A DNA stretch of 6,144 nt, from positions 60,637 through 66,780 of the forward strand of contig DLOQ01000170.1 in assembly GCA_002479655.1 (NCBI GenBank), in the 5' to 3' direction. Below the pieces are notes generated by a model. That model did not search any database. It worked only from the letters and a program-made list of their open reading frames with translations, and was not told the origin of the DNA. Each line of letters starts with the position of its first letter. Positions within the stretch are counted from its first letter, which is position 1. The DNA comes from Lachnospiraceae bacterium UBA7480. Lineage in GTDB: Bacteria; Bacillota; Clostridia; Lachnospirales; Lachnospiraceae. The translations under genes and the position numbers were made by a program. This document shows, piece by piece, positions 1-5,193 of this stretch.

Positions 1-145
1 TGCATGTACGGTACTGCCTTATGTGAAGGAGATATCTGCCGGGACAAGGATCATCGTCCTGACGGTGGCGATCTCGCTGATCGCCGCGCTCCTATTTCCG
101 ATAGAGCTGCCGGAGGACGGAGAGCTGCAGACGGCGGAAAATTAG
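1..145 (+). CDS. azlC: AzlC family branched-chain amino acid exporter, large subunit (C-terminal fragment)
   Basis: This is the 3' end of a gene cut by the left edge of the window; it reads in the frame starting at base 2 and stops with TAG at 143-145, giving 47 residues. The visible part has a short loop (LPYVKEISAGTR), a final hydrophobic helix (IIVLTVAISLIAALLFPIE) and an acidic hydrophilic tail. That pattern is what the end of AzlC proteins looks like, where the last membrane helix ends in a LFP-type motif. AzlC and the small AzlD together form an exporter of branched-chain amino acids and analogues in the cytoplasmic membrane. The call rests partly on the complete azlD lying downstream on the same strand at 872. 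A different frame is also open to about base 174 but gives a non-hydrophobic, low-complexity peptide. The family call is fairly good; the substrate is inferred. Confidence 0.72.
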   Translation, partial: ACTVLPYVKEISAGTRIIVLTVAISLIAALLFPIELPEDGELQTAEN

Positions 146-180
146 GCGGTATGGAATTGGGGAAGATAAAGTAAAGAAAA

Positions 181-190
181 TAATATAAAT
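181..190 (+). promoter_or_regulatory. Possible weak promoter of the 292 gene (-10-like stretch)
   Basis: The 146-bp gap after azlC is very AT-rich. A TAATAT/TATAAA stretch at 181-190 could serve as a -10, with TTGGGG at 157-162 as a poor -35 for the TAATAT version (18-bp spacer). A short perfect inverted repeat, GGATA-TGG-TATCC at 238-250, lies between this site and the gene. The -10 match is modest and the -35 is poor, so this is a tentative site; the gene could also be read through from azlC. Confidence 0.2.
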
Positions 191-291
191 TTCTTTTCGG
201 AAAGGTGTTCTTGTTGAAAACCGATTGTTGTTAAGTTGGATATGGTATCCGGGAAAACAAACGTAAAACGGAATATGAAGGTGAAATAATA

Positions 292-792
292 GTGAAAGAA
301 AAAAGAATTTTTAGATATGAACTTGCTGATGCATGGGGAAATACGATTTCACAAGTTGATGTAATTGAAAACTTGGAAAAGGGAAATGTGAGATGCTTAT
401 ATTTCGAAAGAAATAGATCTATTGACGATGAAGCTAATACAAAGATCGATTTTTTCACGGCTGATATTAGCTGTGAAGATATAAGCAAGATCAAGAAAGC
501 AATGCATAAGCATAAGGATATTTTTTCTTTTAAAGAAGTTGAATTTCCACTGGTATTGGACGGTGTTATCAATACTTTTGAGTTTATGCCTGAAAAAAAT
601 CTTGTTAATAAGATTAAAGCATACAATATCTGGGTGTTTAAAGAAACGCCCGATATTGCATTTTTTGAAAAGCCGGAACCACCATATAAAGGAAAAGAAG
701 TAGTGATGGTATATGATGAAATTTCACAGATACTTATGGATAATGGGGTAAATGAAAAGTACCTTAAATTATGCTTAACAGACGTTCTTTAG
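292..792 (+). CDS. Uncharacterised 166-residue protein between azlC and azlD
   Basis: I do not recognise this family. The frame opens with GTG at 292, eight bases after a GAAGGTG ribosome binding site (277-283), and ends with TAG at 790-792. The protein has no signal peptide or membrane helix. It is rich in charged and aromatic residues: an N-terminal beta-looking segment (FRYELADAWGNTISQVDVIE, residues about 8-27), a helical stretch around residues 64-75 (EDISKIKKAMHK), and a C-terminal part with a PEPPYKGKEVVMVYDE segment followed by a helical tail. It resembles the small, single-domain cytosolic proteins often found as orphan accessory genes, including immunity-type proteins, but no motif proves this. 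Its base composition is markedly more AT-rich than azlC, azlD and the glucosyltransferase around it, and it sits where azlC and azlD are normally contiguous, so it looks acquired. That it is a real gene is likely; its function is unknown. Confidence 0.72.
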   Translation: MKEKRIFRYELADAWGNTISQVDVIENLEKGNVRCLYFERNRSIDDEANTKIDFFTADISCEDISKIKKAMHKHKDIFSFKEVEFPLVLDGVINTFEFMPEKNLVNKIKAYNIWVFKETPDIAFFEKPEPPYKGKEVVMVYDEISQILMDNGVNEKYLKLCLTDVL

Positions 793-807
793 CAGGAACA
801 TTTTTTT
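784..807 (+). terminator. Possible weak intrinsic terminator after the 292 gene
   Basis: A short stem, GTTCT (784-788) against GGAAC (795-799) with one G-T wobble and a six-base loop, is followed by a run of seven T residues (801-807). The stem overlaps the gene's last codons. The T-run is good but the stem is only five pairs, so termination would be partial at best. If active, it would make azlD expression depend on read-through or on a separate start. Confidence 0.3.
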
Positions 808-871
808 GAAAAGAGAATAAAGAAAAAGCGCGTGAAATAAAGTGGAAAGTTAGGAGATAATAAATAAGAAA

Positions 872-1180
872 ATGGATCATAATATCTGGATATATCTGTT
901 GATCATGGCTGTGGTAACTTACCTGATTCGTATGCTGCCGTTGACACTGATCAGAAAAGAAATCAAAAATAAAACCATTAGGTCATTTTTATATTATGTA
1001 CCGTATGTGACGCTGGCAGTAATGACATTTCCGGCAATCATATCAGCGACCGGTAATATATGGACGGGAATTGCGGGATTTGCTACGGCGTTAGTCATGG
1101 CATACAAAGGACAGGGATTGTTTAAGGTGTCAGTGGCGGCTTGTGTGGTGGTATTGATACTGGAACTGGTGATAGGTTGA
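872..1180 (+). CDS. azlD: AzlD family branched-chain amino acid exporter, small subunit
   Basis: This encodes a 102-residue membrane protein, the usual length for AzlD. It shows the family pattern: a first helix (residues about 5-19) ending in TYLIRMLPLTL (16-26), a basic loop (RKEIKNKTIR), then FLYYVPYVTLAVMTFPAI (39-56), and two further hydrophobic helices to the C-terminus. AzlD works with AzlC to export branched-chain amino acids across the cytoplasmic membrane. The ATG at 872 is preceded by AGGAG at 852-856, an unusually long 15-base gap, but an in-frame TAA at 866 rules out an upstream start, and the MDHNIWIY start fits the family. The protein appears complete although it is separated from azlC by the 292 gene. 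Its stop codon (1178-1180) lies inside the left arm of the first hairpin of the downstream inverted-repeat array. Confidence 0.9.
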   Translation: MDHNIWIYLLIMAVVTYLIRMLPLTLIRKEIKNKTIRSFLYYVPYVTLAVMTFPAIISATGNIWTGIAGFATALVMAYKGQGLFKVSVAACVVVLILELVIG

Positions 1181-1324
1181 AAAATCACACTGATGTGCTG
1201 ATTTTTCAACCGCAAATTTGTGCCGGAGCGACACAAATTTGTCTGATGGCAGACGCGAATTTGAAATTTGCGTCGCCTCGTCGCTAAACGCTCCGGAATG
1301 AAGATTAGTGTGAGAAGTACTTCT
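1176..1324. repeat. Compact array of inverted repeats (possible palindromic intergenic element or structured RNA)
   Basis: Nearly all of this 149-bp segment can pair with itself. Seen directly: (1) GTTGAAAAATCA (1176-1187) with TGATTTTTCAAC (1199-1210), a perfect 12-bp stem capped by CAC-TGAT-GTG; (2) CAAATTTGTG (1213-1222) with CACAAATTTG (1232-1241), perfect 10 bp; (3) GTCTG (1241-1245) with CAGAC (1250-1254); (4) a 23-base hairpin at 1252-1274, GACGCGAATTT against AAATTTGCGTC with one wobble; (5) CCGGAGCG (1223-1230, the loop of stem 2) with CGCTCCGG (1289-1296), enclosing the others; (6) TCACACTGAT (1185-1194) with ATTAGTGTGA (1304-1313), one wobble, bracketing almost the whole segment; (7) the perfect 12-bp palindrome AGAAGTACTTCT (1313-1324). 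No open frame is evident. Stems 2 and 5, and 1 and 6, are mutually exclusive or pseudoknot-forming, so alternative folds are possible. It may be an interspersed palindromic repeat, a cruciform, or a leader RNA for the gene at 1347. No T-run follows the stems. Confidence 0.75.
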
Positions 1325-1346
1325 AGCTGCGACATGGAGGATCAAA

Positions 1347-2900
1347 ATGATACGATTGGCAGATAAAACATATGAGAAACCGACGCAGAGGTATGTATGC
1401 GTTTTTTGTTCGGTTGTGTTCTGGTATCTGTTTGCGCACGGATACCGTTTTTCCAACAATATGTATGCGCATGATGCGCTGCTGCAGATCTATCAGGATG
1501 ACAGTGCCTGGCAAATTGCGCTGGGACGGGTATTGCAGCCGATCCTGCTTTTTTTACGGGGAGGATTGTGCAATCCATGGCTGCTCTCTTTCTGCGCGGT
1601 GCTCTGGCTTTCGTTTAGTGTGTATCTGGTGGTTGACCTGCTGGAGATTAGGAAGCTGATCTCAATCAATATGATCTCTGGAATCATGGCGTGTAATGCC
1701 GTGCTGACGGCGCTCAATGCTTCCTTTCTTCCATGGGTGGATTTTTTCATGCTGGCGCTGTTTTTGGCAGTTGCAGGTGTCTGGCTGTGTAAGAAGGGGA
1801 CGTGGAAGTTTCTGTGTCTGGGGGCGGTTACACTGGCAGTGGCGATGGGGATCTATCAGGCATATATCTCTGTATCCATTGTCCTTGTGATCTTTCTGCT
1901 GCTTCGGGAGGCACAGAAGGATCAGGAGTTAAAGGAGCTTATTAAAAAAACTGCTTACTATTGCGCTGTGCTTTTGATCGCCGCGCTGCTGTATTATCTG
2001 ATGTGGCAGATGATCCGGCGGATATTCGGCATCTGGGTCGCGGATTCTTATAACGGACTGGCGGCTCTGGGTGACTATACGGAAACTTCTTTGTCCTCAA
2101 CCATCGGACTTGCTTATCGGAAGGTCTTTTATTATCTGGCGCATCCTGATACATTCGTGACCATGATATTCAGGGGACGTTCTTTGAGTATCGTCTGGAA
2201 ATATTTATTGCGCGGAGCCAATATCATTGTGGCGGCGGGGCTGATCTTTCTGATGGTTCAGAAAAATCTGAAAAAAGGAAGGAAGATCTGGCAATATCTG
2301 TTTCAGGCGCTTCTCATTCTGGCGCTGCCGGCAGCCATGAATTTTGTATGCATCATATCAAAAGGAAATGATCATATCCTGACGCTGTATGCGCTTGTAT
2401 TGCTTTATGTATTTGTCATCGGACTGGCGGAGGAAAAAAATAATGTATGGCTGCGGGCGGCAGTCTGCCTTTCCGTGTTGTGTATCATATGGTCCAATGT
2501 GGTCTACGCCAATCAGGTATATCTGAAAAGGGAATTGCAGGATCGCGCGATCACGTCATTTATGACAAGGATCGTTGTGGATATGGAAGAGATAGAAGGG
2601 TATGAACCGGGCATAACGCCGGTAGCATTCTGCGGTCCGTTTGGAAGCTCGCCTTATCTGCAGGAGATGGAGGGACTGGAAGACCTTCTGCCTTATGGCA
2701 TGACAAAGACGCCGCTGACATATACCGGGACGGAGGAAGCATTTATCAAATATGAACTGGCTGTACCGATCAACTATACAAGGATATCCTGGGAGGATCC
2801 GGAGGTGGTAAGTATGCCGACATATCCAAATGAGGGATCTATCGCTTATGTGGGAGAGGTGCTGGTGGTCAAGATATCGGATATAGAGGTGGGGGATTAG
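1347..2900 (+). CDS. GtrII-like glucosyltransferase domain membrane protein
   Basis: This encodes a 517-residue polytopic membrane protein. GGAGG at 1336-1340 lies six bases before the ATG. A cytoplasmic N-terminus and first helix (about 17-31) are followed by an extracytoplasmic loop with NMYAHDALLQIY (D43) and a W-x4-GR motif (W55, G60-R61, then LQP), then helices at about 79-99, 106-124 and 131-148, the GIYQAY motif (168-173), and further helices around 174-187, 204-224, 290-303, 315-334, 345-361 and 367-387. The last 120 residues form a soluble domain starting near an INPV-like ITPVAF segment. This arrangement matches the Glucos_trans_II family (GtrII-like), GT-C-type enzymes that move a sugar from a polyprenyl-phosphate carrier onto an outer-surface glycan. 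In a Gram-positive the acceptor would be a wall polysaccharide or teichoic acid. No flippase or polyprenyl-phosphate glucosyltransferase is visible beside it. The family call is good; donor and acceptor are inferred. Confidence 0.85.
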   Translation: MIRLADKTYEKPTQRYVCVFCSVVFWYLFAHGYRFSNNMYAHDALLQIYQDDSAWQIALGRVLQPILLFLRGGLCNPWLLSFCAVLWLSFSVYLVVDLLEIRKLISINMISGIMACNAVLTALNASFLPWVDFFMLALFLAVAGVWLCKKGTWKFLCLGAVTLAVAMGIYQAYISVSIVLVIFLLLREAQKDQELKELIKKTAYYCAVLLIAALLYYLMWQMIRRIFGIWVADSYNGLAALGDYTETSLSSTIGLAYRKVFYYLAHPDTFVTMIFRGRSLSIVWKYLLRGANIIVAAGLIFLMVQKNLKKGRKIWQYLFQALLILALPAAMNFVCIISKGNDHILTLYALVLLYVFVIGLAEEKNNVWLRAAVCLSVLCIIWSNVVYANQVYLKRELQDRAITSFMTRIVVDMEEIEGYEPGITPVAFCGPFGSSPYLQEMEGLEDLLPYGMTKTPLTYTGTEEAFIKYELAVPINYTRISWEDPEVVSMPTYPNEGSIAYVGEVLVVKISDIEVGD

Positions 2901-2939
2901 ACACCTGTATGAAGTTATAAAAATTCATAAAAAGTTTTG

Positions 2940-2968
2940 TTGCATTAACTGCGATAAGATAATAAAAT
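2940..2968 (+). promoter_or_regulatory. Likely promoter of the 3059-3851 gene pair
   Basis: TTGCAT (2940-2945) and TAAAAT (2963-2968) are separated by exactly 17 bases in the AT-rich gap after the glucosyltransferase gene. The -10 is a five-of-six match to the housekeeping consensus; the -35 is moderate. It would give a leader of about 85 bases before the ATG at 3059. A TATAAA at 3008-3013, nearer the gene, is an alternative -10 but lacks a well-spaced -35. Confidence 0.45.
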
Positions 2969-3002
2969 GTAGATAGGAAAGTATGAATTGTTGTAGAAAA
3001 GC

Positions 3003-3036
3003 CATACTATAAATCGGTAAGCAGATTATAGTCATG
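3003..3036. promoter_or_regulatory. Imperfect inverted repeat, candidate operator of the small-protein/GNAT module
   Basis: CATACTATAAATC (3003-3015) faces GATTATAGTCATG (3024-3036) across an eight-base centre. ACTATA/TATAGT, ATC/GAT and CAT/ATG pair; one extra A on the left and one extra C on the right are bulged, so both arms are 13 bases. It lies in the leader just upstream of the ribosome binding site of the 3059 gene. Toxin-antitoxin modules are commonly autoregulated through such repeats, which makes it a reasonable operator candidate; it could also be a hairpin in the mRNA leader. Confidence 0.4.
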
Positions 3037-3043
3037 AATTAAC

Positions 3044-3053
3044 AAAGGAGGTG
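3044..3053 (+). promoter_or_regulatory. Perfect Shine-Dalgarno sequence of the 3059 gene
   Basis: AAAGGAGGTG lies with its GGAGG core (3047-3051) seven bases before the ATG at 3059. It is the strongest ribosome binding site in the window. The second gene of the pair has only GGGAG (3225-3229). The first product is therefore expected to be made in excess, as is usual for an antitoxin over its toxin. Confidence 0.7.
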
Positions 3054-3058
3054 TTTTT

Positions 3059-3250
3059 ATGGCAACTTCAAGTATCACGAAAAATTTTGTCATTTCCGGC
3101 AAGGAACAGGTGGAGATGTTTGTCAATGCGATTGAAGAATCTGCCAAAAACCGTCCTGAACGCACTCCCGTAGCTGCAAGGCAGATCAAGGGGGAAGAGG
3201 AATTGAGAAAATTTATGAGAGAATGGGAGAAAGCGAATGTCGATAAATGA
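3059..3250 (+). CDS. Small protein, putative antitoxin of a GNAT toxin-antitoxin module
   Basis: This encodes a 63-residue, soluble, highly charged protein. The N-terminus (MATSSITKNFVISGKEQVEMFV) resembles a short beta strand, FVIS, leading into an amphipathic helix (residues about 14-30, KEQVEMFVNAIEESAKN). A Pro/Arg-rich linker (RPERTPVAARQ) follows, then a second charged helix (EEELRKFMREWEKA, about 46-59). Such an N-terminal strand-helix unit joined to a flexible C-terminal helix is typical of small antitoxins that bind operator DNA through one end and wrap the toxin with the other, but no named DNA-binding family is certain. It precedes the GNAT gene and overlaps it by 14 nt (3237-3250), so translation is probably coupled. 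A near-consensus ribosome binding site and an inverted repeat lie upstream. It is clearly a real gene; the antitoxin role is inferred from context, and it could instead be an accessory subunit of the acetyltransferase. Confidence 0.8.
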   Translation: MATSSITKNFVISGKEQVEMFVNAIEESAKNRPERTPVAARQIKGEEELRKFMREWEKANVDK

Positions 3251-3851
3251 TAAGTTCTTTTATATCAACATTCGTGATTATCTGGCATTAGGAAATGATG
3301 AGAAAGCCGGAGAGCCAATGCTTGCCAGAGTGCTTTCCGGCTTTTCCTGTCCGAAGAATCCGGATGTTGAACGGTTTTTGAAGAAAAGCGCCGTAGAATT
3401 TACAAAAAAGAGCCAGTCAGTTACATACCTTGTTTTTTCAGTGGTAAGTAAGGAATTGTTGGGATATTTTACCCTTGCGCTAAAGCCTTTGACAGTTAGG
3501 GGCGAAACGGTAAGCAATACCACAAAAAGAAAATTGCTGCGCATCAGCGAATTGGACGAAAGCTCAGATACATATAATATGTCGGCTTATTTGATTGCAC
3601 AGCTTGGTAAAAATTATACAAATGGCGCAAATATGCGAATTACAGGGAAAGAGCTGGTTGAACTGGCATGGACTGTGATAGAGGATGCACAATATATGCT
3701 TGGCGGCATGGTGACATTTTTAGAAGCAGAGAACGAGGAAAAGCTTTTGACATTTTATCGTAACAACCGCTTCGCGCAGTTTGATACCAGACAGACTGCT
3801 CCGGATACAGAGGAACCGCATGAGCTGGTACAGCTTTTAAGGTTACTTTGA
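3237..3851 (+). CDS. GNAT-fold acetyltransferase, putative toxin of the module
   Basis: This is a 204-residue soluble protein. A variable N-terminus (1-40) leads to a helix and strand (DVERFLKKSAVEFTKKSQSVTYLVFS, 43-68), a GYFTLALKPL strand pair (76-85), then AYLIAQLGKNYTNG (117-130) and ITGKELVELAWTVIEDAQYMLGG (135-157). Next come the strand MVTFLEAEN (158-166) and the closing FYRNNRF motif (173-179). This order is that of GNAT N-acetyltransferases, and Tyr174 sits where TacT-type toxins carry their catalytic tyrosine. The usual acetyl-CoA loop (Q/R-x-x-G-x-G/A) is not evident; NYTNGANMRITGKEL takes its place. GNAT toxins acetylate charged aminoacyl-tRNA and block translation; whether this protein does so is inference from size and partner. 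The ATG overlaps the upstream gene and has GGGAG seven bases before it. It could instead be a metabolic or protein acetyltransferase. Confidence 0.8.
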   Translation: MSINDKFFYINIRDYLALGNDEKAGEPMLARVLSGFSCPKNPDVERFLKKSAVEFTKKSQSVTYLVFSVVSKELLGYFTLALKPLTVRGETVSNTTKRKLLRISELDESSDTYNMSAYLIAQLGKNYTNGANMRITGKELVELAWTVIEDAQYMLGGMVTFLEAENEEKLLTFYRNNRFAQFDTRQTAPDTEEPHELVQLLRLL

Positions 3852-3860
3852 TATGACGTA

Positions 3861-3884
3861 TTTGGCAAAACGCAATTTGTCGAA
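3861..3884 (+). terminator. Weak hairpin between the convergent GNAT and kinase genes
   Basis: The 52-bp gap between the convergent genes contains TTTGGCAAA (3861-3869) and TTTGTCGAA (3876-3884), which pair over nine positions with two G-U wobbles as plus-strand RNA. The following bases are T-rich (TTATTTTAT, 3889-3897) but there is no uninterrupted T-run. It might terminate the plus-strand GNAT transcript; on the minus strand the wobbles become mismatches. No convincing terminator for the kinase gene is seen in the gap. Confidence 0.25.
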
Positions 3885-3903
3885 TGGCTTATTTTATAGT
3901 CAT

Positions 3904-5193
3904 TTATTCTGCAATGTTCCAAGGTATAACAATAGTAAAAGTACATCCGCCCCCATGGGTATCGTTTAGATAGATCTTCCCGCCAAGAAGTGAGATCAGT
4001 TCGTTTGCAACGCTAAGACCTAATCCATAGTGTTCTTTTTGGGTGCGGGACTTATCACCCCGATAAAAGCGGTCAAATATATGTTTCTTATCCTCGTCAT
4101 TTATTCCGATTCCGTGATCTATGATGCTTATGGTCAGATAATTCTTTTGGATAGAGGCATCCAGCAAAATAACGGATCGCTCCGGTGAATAGGAAATTGC
4201 GTTATCCAGTAAAATGCTGATGATCTGGTTTAAACGGTCTTCATCAGAGAAAAGAGAAGGGAAGCATTCTTCCGGCATATTGATCTGTAAGTCGATTGAC
4301 TTCCGGTTACAGATATTTACAAACTTATCATATAGACTGATAAGTAAAGTATCCACGTTTATTTCTGATCTGTGGAATATCCAGCTGCCTGCATCAATGG
4401 AGGATAGCAGGAGCAAGTCTTGGATCAGCCTTGTCATGCGGGATATTTCAGCATCAATGAGGGAAGCATGATTTTTAATGTTTTCGGTACAGTCCGGTGA
4501 AGCTTCAATGGCATCTGCTGCTGATAATATGACTGCCAGAGGTGTCTTTAATTCATGGGATACGGCAGCAATAAAATTTTTTTGGCTCTGCATGGTTTTT
4601 TCGGCAGGTTTTATTGCCTGCCTGATGATAAGGAACGATACAAACAGGACGGCAATAAGCACTATGAGCCATATCAGAAAATAATATATGACTGTGGATG
4701 AAAAAGCGGTTATTCCGCTTTTCTCTTTCACTACGGCAAGATTCAGGTATCCGGCATTGGTATAAATGGAACAGAGTATGCCATAATATGTTCTGCCGTT
4801 TTTAGAGGAGAAAGTAATGGTTCCGCCTTGGCTGCTGTGGTTTGATTCAATGTTATCGGTGTATTCGGTTCGTTTCAGCGTTTCTAAAAAAATGTCTATT
4901 GTTTCTGCCGTATTTTCCATGTCCGCGCTTTCATAAAGAAGTTCATTTTGTTCCGTAAATAAGCGGAAAGCATAATCGTATTTTTTTTCATACAGTTCTA
5001 AATTTTCCACATAATTTGTTGAATTTTCAAAAAGCAGGATAAGAACCGTAGCCTGTCTGTTTAAAAAGCTGAGTTCCGCATTCTGCATTGTTTTTATATT
5101 TTCGGATGCCAGCAGGAGAAATACGATCGTAAAGACAAACATAATGCTGCCGGCAAAAAGCAAATATAATTTCCGTTTAAGATTTTTCAGCAT
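3904..5193 (-). CDS. Sensor histidine kinase of a two-component system
   Basis: This 429-residue membrane kinase has a first helix (about 10-29), an extracytoplasmic sensor region (about 30-167) and a second helix (about 168-190). The HisKA dimerisation domain follows with the phospho-acceptor His213 in SHELKTPL, then a HATPase_c domain. The ATP-binding boxes are all present: N-box with Asn331 (SILLDNAISYSP), G1 DHGIG (359-363), F-box IFDRFYRG (372-379) and G2 GLGLS (390-394). An obvious HAMP domain is absent; only about 20 residues separate the second helix from the kinase core. The sensor region matches no domain I can name. It senses an outside or membrane signal and phosphorylates the regulator encoded just upstream, whose reading frame it overlaps by 17 nt. 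GGAGG at 5204-5200 lies six bases before its ATG, so it has its own good ribosome binding site. Confidence 0.93.
   Translation of the reverse strand: MLKNLKRKLYLLFAGSIMFVFTIVFLLLASENIKTMQNAELSFLNRQATVLILLFENSTNYVENLELYEKKYDYAFRLFTEQNELLYESADMENTAETIDIFLETLKRTEYTDNIESNHSSQGGTITFSSKNGRTYYGILCSIYTNAGYLNLAVVKEKSGITAFSSTVIYYFLIWLIVLIAVLFVSFLIIRQAIKPAEKTMQSQKNFIAAVSHELKTPLAVILSAADAIEASPDCTENIKNHASLIDAEISRMTRLIQDLLLLSSIDAGSWIFHRSEINVDTLLISLYDKFVNICNRKSIDLQINMPEECFPSLFSDEDRLNQIISILLDNAISYSPERSVILLDASIQKNYLTISIIDHGIGINDEDKKHIFDRFYRGDKSRTQKEHYGLGLSVANELISLLGGKIYLNDTHGGGCTFTIVIPWNIAE

Noticed and set aside
1..174. Alternative plus-strand frame open from the window edge to about base 174
   Set aside because: The peptide is Arg/Gly/Asp-rich with no structure, whereas the frame ending at 145 gives a clear AzlC-like membrane helix.
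231..626. Long open frame on the minus strand opposite the 292 gene
   Set aside because: It is antisense to a gene with a proper ribosome binding site, is rich in Ser/Phe/Ile as expected for the complement of AT-rich coding DNA, and has no convincing start signal.
1176..1210. The first hairpin as a classical intrinsic terminator of azlD
   Set aside because: The stem is long but AT-rich and is followed by CCGCAAATTT rather than a T-run. It is better treated as part of the larger repeat block.
994..1578. Several overlapping minus-strand open frames across azlD, the repeat array and the start of the glucosyltransferase
   Set aside because: Their products are low-complexity shadows of the plus-strand genes, with no family resemblance and no ribosome binding sites.
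2901..3058. Riboswitch or terminator in the gap after the glucosyltransferase
   Set aside because: The stretch is AT-rich with no GC stem plus T-run and no recognisable aptamer core; only a promoter and one imperfect inverted repeat can be supported.
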